From: Hydra vulgaris
Taxonomy: Eukaryota; Cnidaria; Hydrozoa; Anthoathecata; Hydridae
Assembly (NCBI RefSeq): GCF_038396675.1
Contig: NC_088931.1
Coordinates: 72,802,501 to 72,866,500, forward strand
Direction of reading: 5' to 3'
DNA: 64,000 nucleotides
Shown here: positions 23,601-32,001 of the stretch, in pieces
Layout: each line of letters begins with the position of its first letter
Numbering within the stretch: position 1 is the stretch's first letter
Program-made: the position numbers and the translations under genes
The notes under the pieces: generated by a model
What the model was told of the DNA's origin: nothing
What the model saw: only the letters and a program-made list of their open reading frames with translations
The model's database searches: none

Positions 23601-24471
23601 TTGAAAATAAAATATCAAAAAATATAGGTGTTTTGTATAAAGCCAAGCAGTTTTTAAATCTATTTTGTTTAAAAAACTTATATTTTTCTTTAATTCATTG
23701 CTACTTAAATTATGCAAACGTTGCTTGGTGCAGCACAAACGCAACAAAAGTAAAAAAACTGTTTAGTAAACAAAAACAGGCTATAAGGATAATTACAAAC
23801 GTAGACCGTTTCTCTCACACTCAAACATTATTTAATAAACTTAATATTCTAAATGTATATAAGCTACACCTTTACCATATTCTTATCTTCATGTTTAAAC
23901 TTGATAAAAAAATATCACCAATGTTATTTAATTCACTTTTTGAAAAAATAAACCACATATACCCTACCAGATTTTCAAAAAACAATTACATTCAATCCAA
24001 AACACATTATTCAGCAACCAAATTCTCAATTGCTAACCGAGGTCCTAAGCTGTGGAATACAATATTAAATAATGAGCTGAAATCTAATTATTCTTTAAAC
24101 CTGTTTAAAACAAAACTTAAGCAATTACTGATGATACATGAAAATGAATTAAAGTTCTTCTAAAAAGCTTTTTAAACTAGCAAACAAAAACAAAAATTAA
24201 CCTACTAATTACTCTTTAATATTATATTTAATATTCTAAACAATAGTCTGCTATTGTAAATGTATTTCTTATCTTATAAGTTTTGAATTTACAAACGATT
24301 TTTTTAAGTTTTATTATTTGAAATACTAATTACTAAAAATATTGTAAAATTTTATAATTTCAATTTTTATTAAAAAAAGTTATTGTAAATTCTTTTTGTA
24401 ATATTAATACTTATATATCATCTTATTTTACTAATATCATCTTATTTTACTATTTTAAAAAAAAAAAAAAA
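20675..24471 (+). mobile_element. CR1/jockey-superfamily LINE with intact ORF
   Basis: The element carries a 5' UTR of about 0.4 kb, one open frame of 1025 codons, and a 3' UTR ending in two copies of an ATCATCTTATTTTACTA-type unit followed by a 15-base A run (24457-24471). The 5' end is approximate: it is placed where a Tx1-like LINE relic resumes at about 20672. The element is thus inserted next to, or into, that older LINE. The mirrored copy 55185-58981 encodes an identical protein. Confidence 0.85.
21086..24163 (+). CDS. LINE endonuclease / reverse transcriptase, 1025 aa
   Basis: This protein would nick target DNA and reverse-transcribe its own RNA. The N-terminal apurinic-type endonuclease shows HINIRSI, E99 in CLSETW, YRPPSGS, D211 in GDINLNIL and D279-H280 in SDHFPIF. 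The reverse transcriptase shows [20 protein letters not shown], D657 in [33 protein letters not shown] and the catalytic D746-D747 in [8 protein letters not shown]. A LINE C-terminal region follows, containing VWCSTN-like [13 protein letters not shown]. The FIDLSKAFD and GVPQGS motifs and the length fit the CR1/L2/jockey group. No frame break is visible and all checked catalytic residues are present, so it is potentially active. No separate ORF1 was found upstream. The start is the first Met of the frame, shortly after AT-rich leader. Confidence 0.92.
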   Translation: [1025 protein letters not shown]

Positions 24472-24770
24472 CTTACGAGATTTTTTTAAGTTCGACGATT
24501 TTTAAAGACTGATTACACTAAAAGTTTTTATTCTCATCAGTGACTGATAAATAAATATACATTTTGATTTATTTAGTTTTTAGATGCTGTTTTTTGTTGA
24601 TTAAGAAGTAAAAGTTAAAAAACAGGTTGAGCGAGATGATCATAATAAACTTTGAGCGTGTGGGAAAAATTTCTAAAAATTAATAAACATTCCATCCCGT
24701 TTATTAATCATTATAGTTTTTATAAACAGCCTATAAAATTAACCTTAATTGAAGACATCTAAAGCTATTA
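24472..24770. other. AT-rich spacer
   Basis: No gene or repeat was recognised between the LINE poly(A) and the next MITE-like element. Confidence 0.5.
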
Positions 24771-25283
24771 TTAGGGTTAGGACTATTGTAATGCCCCACT
24801 TTTGGTAATAGTAAGGCTATCATCAGACACGCAATACTTTGCTGCCATTTAGAGCTTAGAAATACATAACAAGATAGGTGATGCGAAATCTAATTATGTA
24901 AAAAAATAAAATTTGCAATATATTGCAAATCTGTAAATAAAAAATAGCAAAAATAATAGTAAGTTCGTCAGAGATGAATATAAGTTAGCTTTTCTACTTT
25001 AATGTCAAGTAATACTCTACAATAGTTATTGTAATTGTTTTCATTAAAACAATAGCTATTGTAATTTTATTTCATTAAAACAATACAATAGTTCTCGAAT
25101 TTTATTGTATTGTTAGAAAAAAAACAATACAATACTTATTGTAATTGTTTTTCATCACAGCAATACAATACCAAAATAAATTTTTTTTATTGTTTCTGTA
25201 ATATTGCAATACAATATTATTGTATTGTAATGTGTAATTGTATTTAATTATTACAATTACAATAACAATAGGCCTAACCCTAG
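24771..25283. mobile_element. MITE-like element with TTAGGGTTAGG-containing TIRs
   Basis: The left end TTAGGGTTAGGACTATTGT is mirrored by ACAATAGGCCTAACCCTAG on the right (17 of 19 matching). The interior is AT-rich with many CAATA/ATTGT words and no coding content. No target duplication was confirmed. Mirrored at 54373-54885. Confidence 0.6.
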
Positions 25284-25329
25284 CTATTATTAAAAAATGC
25301 GGGGAAGAAAGAGATTTTTTTAGAGGAGG

Positions 25330-27149
25330 CTGAATAAGTGCGAATTTCATAACTGCAAATCTGCATAAGTGCGAAGCAGTTGCAAAGACTGGCATAAGTG
25401 CGAACTGGCACAAACGCGAACTGGCATAAGTGCGCCGAAAGAATTTGCAAACATTGGCATAAGTGCGAACTGGCATAAGTGCGAACTGGCATAAGTGCGA
25501 ATCAATTGCAAAAACTAGCATAAGTGCGAACTGGCACAAGCGCGAACTGGCATAAGTGCGCCGAAATAATTTGCAAACATTGGCATAAGTGCGAACTGGC
25601 ATAAGTGCGAACTGCCATATGTGCGAATCAATTGCAAAAACTGGCATAAGTGCGAACTGGCACAAGCGCGAACTGGCATAAGTGCGCCGAAATAATTTGC
25701 AAACATTGGCATAAGTGCGAATTGGCATAAGTGCGAATTTGCCAATTCGCCACTTATGCCAGTTTGCACTTATGCCAATGTTTGAAAATTCTTTCGGCGC
25801 ACTTATGCCAGTTTGCGCTTGTGCCAGTTCGCACTTATGCCAGTTTTTGCAATTGTTTCGCACTTATGCCAATGTTTGCAAATTCTTTTGGTGCACTTAT
25901 GCCAGTTCGCGCTTGCGCTAGTTCGCACTTATGCCAGTTTTTGCAAGTGATTCGCACTTATGCCAGTTCGCGCTTGTGCCAGTTCGCACTTATGCCAGTC
26001 GCAGTTATGCAGATTCGCAGCTATGAAATTAGCAACCAGACAATCTCTAATGGACTTATTATAAAAGGACAAAAATAGACTTCGACAAAGCACTAATTGC
26101 AACAATTTTAATTACAACTATCAAAAATGAATTGTCTATAAAAAATGTTTGTCTTTCTAGACAATCATTTTAAAAACGGACACTAAATGAACATCTCATC
26201 TCGATTTTTTAATGAGGTATAGAAGATCTATTTAATATATAATTTGGACTTATAACGAGTAATTAAATTTTCACTGCAGCATCGTTTCAAAAACTGAAAA
26301 CGAGCACAAAATTAAAAATACAATTTTTCTAACAGAAGTTTATTTTTTAATTTTTTGTCCAGCGTGTGCTGTTGATTAAAAAGTTAATGTCTATTTAAAA
26401 ACCTCAAAATGGACTATTTTGTGCTCAATTGAAGTTCATTAATTACTCAGTTCAGTTGTTTTTCAATTCTCAGTGAATGTGCGTGAAAATTTATTTTTAA
26501 AATGCCCTCTCCAGTTTGGGATTACTTCAAAAAAGTTGAAGGTAAGTTTATCATTTAAAAAATTTTCCTTAGTCACTAAAATCTTTATCACCTTCAATAA
26601 AATTATATTAAAAATATGTGATCAAGGAGTTGTCCTTTATAAAATGTGGATTAGTAAGTAGAAGATTCCAATAGGTGTTAAAATTTATTTAGGTTTGTGA
26701 ATAAAACAATAGTGAAAAAGAAAAATGTTTTTTACTTTCATTTTATTGATGAATATGTACGCAAGTTTTAAACAATAATTAATCATGGGCAATGATCGTC
26801 ATTTGGAGTTTTGATGTCATTTCAATATTTTTTTAATATTATAAATTTACTACATAACAATCTTCAAATAATACGGTAATGAAAGATTTCTGGTTTTATG
26901 AAATCAAGTAAATTTAGACAAAATCATAGACACCAAATAGACAAAAAATTATGCTTTGTAGACTTATGAAGTGAAAATTATTTTTTAACTGAGCAATCTT
27001 AAGACACCATCAAAAATTTGATAGACACAACAAGGACAAAAAATTAAACATTTGTTGTGTCCATTACAACATACAGAATTGTCTATGTCTGTGTTGTAAG
27101 TCTATCCATAGACTAGTCTGGTTACTATAAGAAATTCGCACTTATTTAG
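25330..27149. mobile_element. 1.8-kb non-autonomous element with 19-bp TIRs and internal minisatellite
   Basis: The ends are CTGAATAAGTGCGAATTTC and the reverse complement of CTAAATAAGTGCGAATTTC (18 of 19). Further inside, AACCAGAC...ATGGACTTAT (about 26035-26060) is mirrored by the sequence near 27070-27125, so the subterminal parts are also inverted. The left half contains the minisatellite 25349-26015. The right half is AT-rich and non-coding. The superfamily is unknown. The right edge lies about 25 bases from the 3' end of the U1 gene. Mirrored at 52507-54326. Confidence 0.6.
25349..26015. repeat. Foldback minisatellite built on GGCATAAGTGCGAACT
   Basis: Dozens of variants of GGCATAAGTGCGAACT are arranged in larger units with GCCGAAAGAATTTGCAAACA and CAATTGCAAAAACT linkers. 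The array changes orientation near 25742: left of that point the units read forward, right of it they read as reverse complement (CACTTATGCCAGTTCGC). The two halves can therefore fold on each other. The long open frames across it are repeat artefacts. Mirrored at 53641-54307. Confidence 0.9.
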
Positions 27150-27175
27150 TCGCTCCATTTTTTATTGATGCATAT

Positions 27176-27307
27176 TGGAAGCGAGCGCGAACGCAGGCTT
27201 CCGCTACCAGAAATTATACTGTCGAGTTACCGACGTTAGCGGTAATCGCAGAGGTCAGCCAAGTCGAAGTGCAATAAATAAGCCTCACTCTGGAAGAAGC
27301 CGCTTCG
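27176..27307 (-). ncRNA. U1 snRNA, 3' part (nt 34-165), separated from its 5' part
   Basis: On the minus strand this is identical to the intact right-arm U1 from nt 34 on, except for one base (27276, T in place of C in the RNA sense). It contains CGAAG (3' half of the U1-70K loop), the U1A loop ATTGCACTTC, the Sm site AATTTCTGG and the terminal stem GGAAGC/GCTTCC. It is cut from its first 33 nt by the 857-base SINE array and so cannot make normal U1. Confidence 0.95.
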
Positions 27308-28164
27308 TGATGGTATCGTGGTTTATTCTCCGCCAGCTAATTGCCTTGTGGAGACCACAATACCAAGGTCCACAAGACAAGTTCAACTCACGAAGGAGTG
27401 TCATAACCTGCTCTGCGGTCCAAGAGTAAAGTGAGTTTGAGAAGAACGAAGATACATTAGAGTGAAAGATAGAAGAAGTCGAGTTAGAAAGATAGCATAG
27501 AGAAAGCGGACAGGAACTGCACACGATCTTAGAAAGTGCAATAGTTGGATAAGTCATACCGACCGGGAAGCCGTTTCATGACATTGTGTTCGTGATGGTA
27601 TCGTGGTTTATCCTCCGCCAGCTAATTGCCTTGTGGAGACCACAATACCAAGGTCCACAAAGACAAGTTCAACTCACGAAGGAGTGTCATAACCTGCTCT
27701 GCGGTCCAAGAGTAAAGTGAGTTTGAGAAGAACGAAGATACATTAGAGTAAAAGATAGAAGAAGTCGAGTTAGAAAGATAGCATAGAGAAAGCGGACAGG
27801 AATTGCACACGATCTTAGAAAGTGCAATAGTTGGATAAGTCATACCGACCGGGAAGCCGTTTCATGACATTGTGTTCATGATGGTATCGTGGTTTATTCT
27901 CCGCCAGCTAATTGCCTTGTGGAGACCACAATACCAAGGTCCACAAAGACAAGTTCAACTCACGAAGGAGTGTCATAACCTGCTCTGCGGTCCAAGAGTA
28001 GAGTGAGTTTGAGAAGAACGAAGATACATTAGAGTGAAAGATAGAAGAAGGCGAGTTAGAAAGATAGCATAGAGAAAGCGGACAGGAATTGCACACGATC
28101 TTAGAAAGTGCAATAGTTGGACAAGTCATACCGACCGGGAAGCCGTTTCATGACATTGTGTTCA
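27308..28164 (-). mobile_element. Head-to-tail trimer of a U1-targeting SINE (3 x ~286 bp)
   Basis: There are three near-identical units at 27308-27592 (285), 27593-27878 (286) and 27879-28164 (286). Each, read on the minus strand, starts TGAACACAATG and ends GATACC-ATCA. After the first 11 bases comes TCATGAAACGGCTTC, almost U1 nt 31-45 (TCACGAAGCGGCTTC). CTTATCC, ATTGCACTTT and AACTCGAC follow in U1 order, so the head looks like diverged U1. The tail shares 24 bases around ACAAGGCAATTAGCTGGC and the ATAAACCACGATACC end with the LINE 3' terminus. ATCA is repeated at every junction. The array is absent from the right arm, where U1 is uninterrupted. Minus-strand frames of 73-90 codons over it are artefacts. 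Confidence 0.9.
27312..27364 (-). ncRNA. SINE 3'-terminal hairpin
   Basis: In the RNA sense (minus strand), GGTATTGTGG pairs with CCACGATACC (one U-G wobble) and TCTCC pairs with GGAGA. The loop is ACAAGGCAATTAGCTGGC, with a small ATAAA bulge. Compared with the LINE hairpin at 47428-47461, the loop is identical and two stem pairs are exchanged in a compensatory way. It recurs in each of the three units. Confidence 0.75.
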
Positions 28165-28197
28165 TGATCCGACTTAACTTCCCAGTCAGGTAAGTAT
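28165..28197 (-). ncRNA. U1 snRNA, 5' part (nt 1-33)
   Basis: The minus strand starts ATACTTACCTG, the U1 end that pairs with 5' splice sites, and ends GGATCA, where the SINE array begins. It joins 27307 when the array is removed, giving exactly the right-arm U1. Confidence 0.95.
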
Positions 28198-29108
28198 ACA
28201 TTTTGGATTTATTATAATGACCGAGATTTTTACTGTCAGTTCCGATTGTGGTGTTATATTAAAAATAGGGAAATTCAAAATCTAAACAAAATGGTGGAAC
28301 AGTTACTGAAGTAAAACAAAATTAGTTTAATCTTAGTTTTGTTGATACTTTTGAATTCCTAATAAAGGTTTTTCAAAAGTTTTATTGACGATCTCCAACA
28401 TCACGCAAAAGATGATGAAGTAATTTGTAAAGTGAAGCTCTCCTTTTTTAAAAACAAACTTTCAATAAAACGAAATAAAACCACAACCGAAATTTTATTA
28501 AATTATTTTTTTTCCTGTAATTCGTAAAACAGCTTTCGCTCTTTGATGCTCAAACCTGTTTAAATGCTTTTTTAGAATGAAAAAATATTCATAATGAATC
28601 CGTTAATAATATAGAAAAAATTTCAAATTCACCTCTTTTTTTAAATAAAATTATAAAAAACAAAAACAAAAAACGATTTACAACTTATAAAGAAAAATGT
28701 TTATTACACGATTTACAACTTATAATTACAACTCTGAGTTTGCCGAACAACTTCACGAAATCTATTGTTTTAAGAAAACGAAAAAAAAATTAAAATTATT
28801 AGGGGGCCATATATGCTTTGAAATACAATAAACGGTATAACATTTATTGATTTTTAACCTCCTGAAATTATTTGGATGGCGCATAACATTATTGCGATTT
28901 TTTTTTCAATGTCAAAAACTGTTTTTGCTTACTTCTTTAAAAATTATATAAACATAAAATATAATAATTCTCATAAAATATAAACATATAAATATAATAA
29001 TTAGTAGTGTTGATTAATAACAAACTTGTATCAATGTTATTAAGATCTTAGCTTACCCACGATTTTACGGAAATCTTGAAAGAAATATAAAACTTTTATG
29101 CAAATACA
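28198..29108 (-). promoter_or_regulatory. U1 upstream flank (about 0.9 kb), presumed promoter region
   Basis: The same 0.9-kb sequence precedes U1 nt 1 in three places: here, at 37802-38691 and at 51405-52315. It would have to hold the snRNA promoter (a proximal sequence element at about -55 in known snRNA genes). I could not identify that element with confidence. At its far end it abuts a LINE 3' UTR that ends TTTCTAAACTCG in all three copies. Confidence 0.6.
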
Positions 29109-29169
29109 CGAGTTTAGAAAAGTAAGAAAAAAGTAATAAGAAAAGGCGAAAATCTTTTTAAAATCAATT

Positions 29170-31480
29170 TAAAATCAATTTAAAAATTCAATACCCAAGC
29201 ATTTAAGGGTATTTTCATCCCAATTAAATATTAGAAAACTTTCTTAATTTTTTGTTTTATTTTTTCCGAGCCACAAATCTATGCATTTGGCTACATTTAA
29301 TGTGGCTCCATTGGCTTGCTCGTTGAATTCTAAGGCCCAACCGAGTTCTTTCATCGACTTTAATATCCTGTTAAATAGATGTTTGTGTTGTCAGCGTATT
29401 GCTGGATTTTAGTTTCTTTTTGGTTTACTGTTATTCCTTTTATTTTTTAATTTGCTCTTATGTATCCTGAGAAAATTTCGGCTTGTATGATATATAGAAT
29501 CATCGAAAGAGGACCCTGCCTTACTCCTCTGCGTATTTCAATTTTTCACATAAAAATCCGTTTATTTTTTTTTTGCGCGCTTATGTCGTAATATATCGTT
29601 TTAATAAATTTTATAAATACGGTATTAAAACCTAAAAAAAGATAAAGTGTCATATAGATAGTTTCTATCAACTGCCTGGTCAATGGGTATAATAGACGCA
29701 TCAAGTCGGTTTTGTTGGATATTCTTATAATATCTCTGGTGTATGATAAATTGGAATATATGGTTCTACGCGGGACGCATGCCGTTTGATTTTCGTTTAC
29801 AATCAATGGTAGAACATTTTTTAGTCTATTTGCAACTATCTTAGTTATGATTTTATTGTTTGTATTCAAAAGGGAGATAGGACGCCAATTGTTGATATCT
29901 TTCTTATCTCCTTTTTTAAACAAACATATGATTATTGCCTTTTTTTGACTTTCGCACATTTCACCGATGCTAAAATTTTGGTTAATAGCTGCGGCTAGCA
30001 TTTCCCCAAACAAAATAATATTTTGCTTGTAGAATTCGACGGTGAGGCCGTCGCTTTCGGGTGATTTGTTATTTTGCATGGTTTTCAGTGCGTTTTTAAA
30101 TTCTATAATTGTTATTGGCATTTCTAGTTCTTTACTTAAAGTTTTGGGTACTTTTTGAATAGGAGATGTTTTGGAAACAAGAAAGTCTTGACTTTTTTCA
30201 TAATTTTTTTCGCTTGCGTAGAGTTCTTTAAAATAATTTTGGAACTCTTTTAGGATTTCATCTTTTTCTGATTTGATATTATTGTTCTTATCCTTTATTT
30301 TTGTTGTTACTTGTTTTACTGGTTTTAGCTTTTCTAATTGAAAAAACGAGCGACTGCATTTTTCGCCTTCAAGTCGCCATTTAATTTTTGCTCTTATTGA
30401 CGCGCTCCATACGCTCTATTGACGCGATCCATACGCTCTATTTGTTTTAAAAATTTTAAGTTTGTTTTTGATGTCAGCGCTCAAAATCTGCATGCGCGGG
30501 TTCAGGTGCGCTTTTTTAACTGCGTTTTTCAATTTTTTTTTTAGTTTATATTCTTCAATCCTGTTATTTTTTGCCTGTTGTTTACAAAATTTTTTTGCGT
30601 GTTCTTTTAGTTCACTTTTAAGATTTTCCCACGTTTCTTTTATAGATTCTAAGTTTTGGGATGTTTTATTGCTAATAATTATTTCTATTTGATCTAAATA
30701 GATTTTATTTTTTAAGTGTTTATTATTAAAAATCCACAGACTTTTACCCATTTCTATATTGTCAAGGGTAAGGGAGGCAACGCACGCATTATAGTGGTCA
30801 GAATGCGCCATCGGTTCGTGTTTTATCTCTACATTTTGTCTCGTTTTTTTGCTTAAATAGATTCTATCGAGTCGAGAATAAGAAATATTATTTGTGGCTT
30901 TAAAGTGAATTCTTGTTTATTTGGATTAAAAAGACGTGTCTTCTACTTCGAGTTTATTAATTATTTTTTTTTAATTTCTCCGGTAAGGAGAATTTTTTTC
31001 TGTTAATTTGTGGATGCCTATCAATTTCGTTTAAAACCATATCAAAATCTCCGGCCAGGACTACTAAAACGTTTTCTAAATTTATATGTTTAATTTTGTT
31101 TTCGATTAATTCAAATAATTTTTTCTGTGTTTAGAAAACTCATGTCCCGAGGGAGCGTATACGTTTAACAAAAGAATTTTTTGTTTGTTTAATTTCGTTA
31201 GTACGTAATTAAAAATTCTATTTTCGTCACCGAATTTTTCGTATGGTTTTAGCACATGTTTGCTTATTATAGCTGTCCCACTTGTGCGGGGTTTCCCCGC
31301 AGAGGTAACGCTGCCTTGCCAGTTTTTGGACAATTCATCGTTGTGTAACTTATTTAAATTAGCGTCTTGTAATAAATAAAAATCGTAATTTAGTTTTTTA
31401 AAATTATTTAAATCTGTATCTCGTTTTTGCTTATTTATTAGACCAGCAACGTTGATTGAGAAAATGCTTATTGTATTCAT
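29170..31480 (-). pseudogene. LINE ORF2 (endonuclease-reverse transcriptase), broken
   Basis: It starts MNTISIFSINVAGLINKQ (31480), the endonuclease start. YDFYLLQDANLNK and LLLNVYAPSGH follow, then a frame break near 31106. The linker MAHSDHYNACVASLT appears at 30811. The reverse transcriptase starts at about 30120 with NALKTMQNNKSPESDGLTVE, NNWRPISLLN and KNVLPLIVNENQTACVPRRT. The active site reads YADN instead of YADD (checked in the mirrored copy near 51116-51127). With several frameshifts, a 3' deletion and the changed active site, it is dead. Confidence 0.85.
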
Positions 31481-32001
31481 TTATCAGGAGTTCCGTAATT
31501 AAGAATATGCAAATAAGCACATTCTTATTTGAAACTCCAACTTCAGGTGGTTTAGAGTTAATTATTAAAAGTAAATTTGTTTTAAAAAAAGCCGTTAATA
31601 AAAATTAATGAAAAATAAATAAATAAGAAAAACTTCCAGCCATTTTCCAGCGTGTTGCTTTGCTTGTTCGTTCCCTTTTTTTTTTTTTTTTCCGATCATT
31701 TTTGTGTGGAGTCAGTGGTGGTGCACTGCGTCTTTTTTGCCACGTGTTGTCTTCGTCCATTTTTTCTCGACCTTTTTTGTTCGGTTCTTCCGCTCGCTTG
31801 CTTTCTTCGGCGTCTTTCGAGTGATTCTCCTCTTCTTCTTCTTCTGCTTCTTTGTTCGTCGGATTTTTCGAAGTAGTATTCTTTTCTTCTTGTTTCGAGT
31901 GTCTTCCGTTCTTCTTCTTTGGTCTTTTCGTGTTGAGTATCGTTCTTCTGTTTTGTTGCTTGTTTCTTCTCTTCTTCTTCATTAGTTTCTTCTTCTTCGT
32001 T

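Noticed and set aside
25102..25863. 253-codon open frame on the minus strand (and its mirror at 53793-54554)
   Set aside because: Its protein is an echo of the repeat unit (LCQFALMPV repeated), with open frames on both strands. It is a repeat artefact.
25349..26015. CRISPR-like array of short repeats
   Set aside because: The units are contiguous variants without unique spacers, they invert in the middle, and the window is eukaryotic. It is a minisatellite.
27175..27429. Protein-coding frame of 84 codons (MEASANAGFRYQ...)
   Set aside because: It runs antisense through the U1 RNA and into the SINE, so the apparent conservation is due to U1.
27308..28164. SINE head derived from U2 snRNA
   Set aside because: A stretch CTAAGATCGTGTGCAGT resembles the U2 start, but the U1 match covers more of the unit and in the right order (TCATGAAACGGCTTC, ATTGCACTTT, AACTCGAC), so U1 is the better reading.
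27308..28164. Hammerhead-ribozyme retrozyme (tandem units of about 286 bases)
   Set aside because: Tandem structure fits, but I find no CTGATGA...GAAA core on either strand.
31605..31985. Phe/Leu-rich and Lys/Glu-rich 60-125-codon frames around LINE ORF1 in all copies
   Set aside because: They are antisense or shifted-frame readings of the Lys/Glu/Arg-rich ORF1 tail and show no independent start context.
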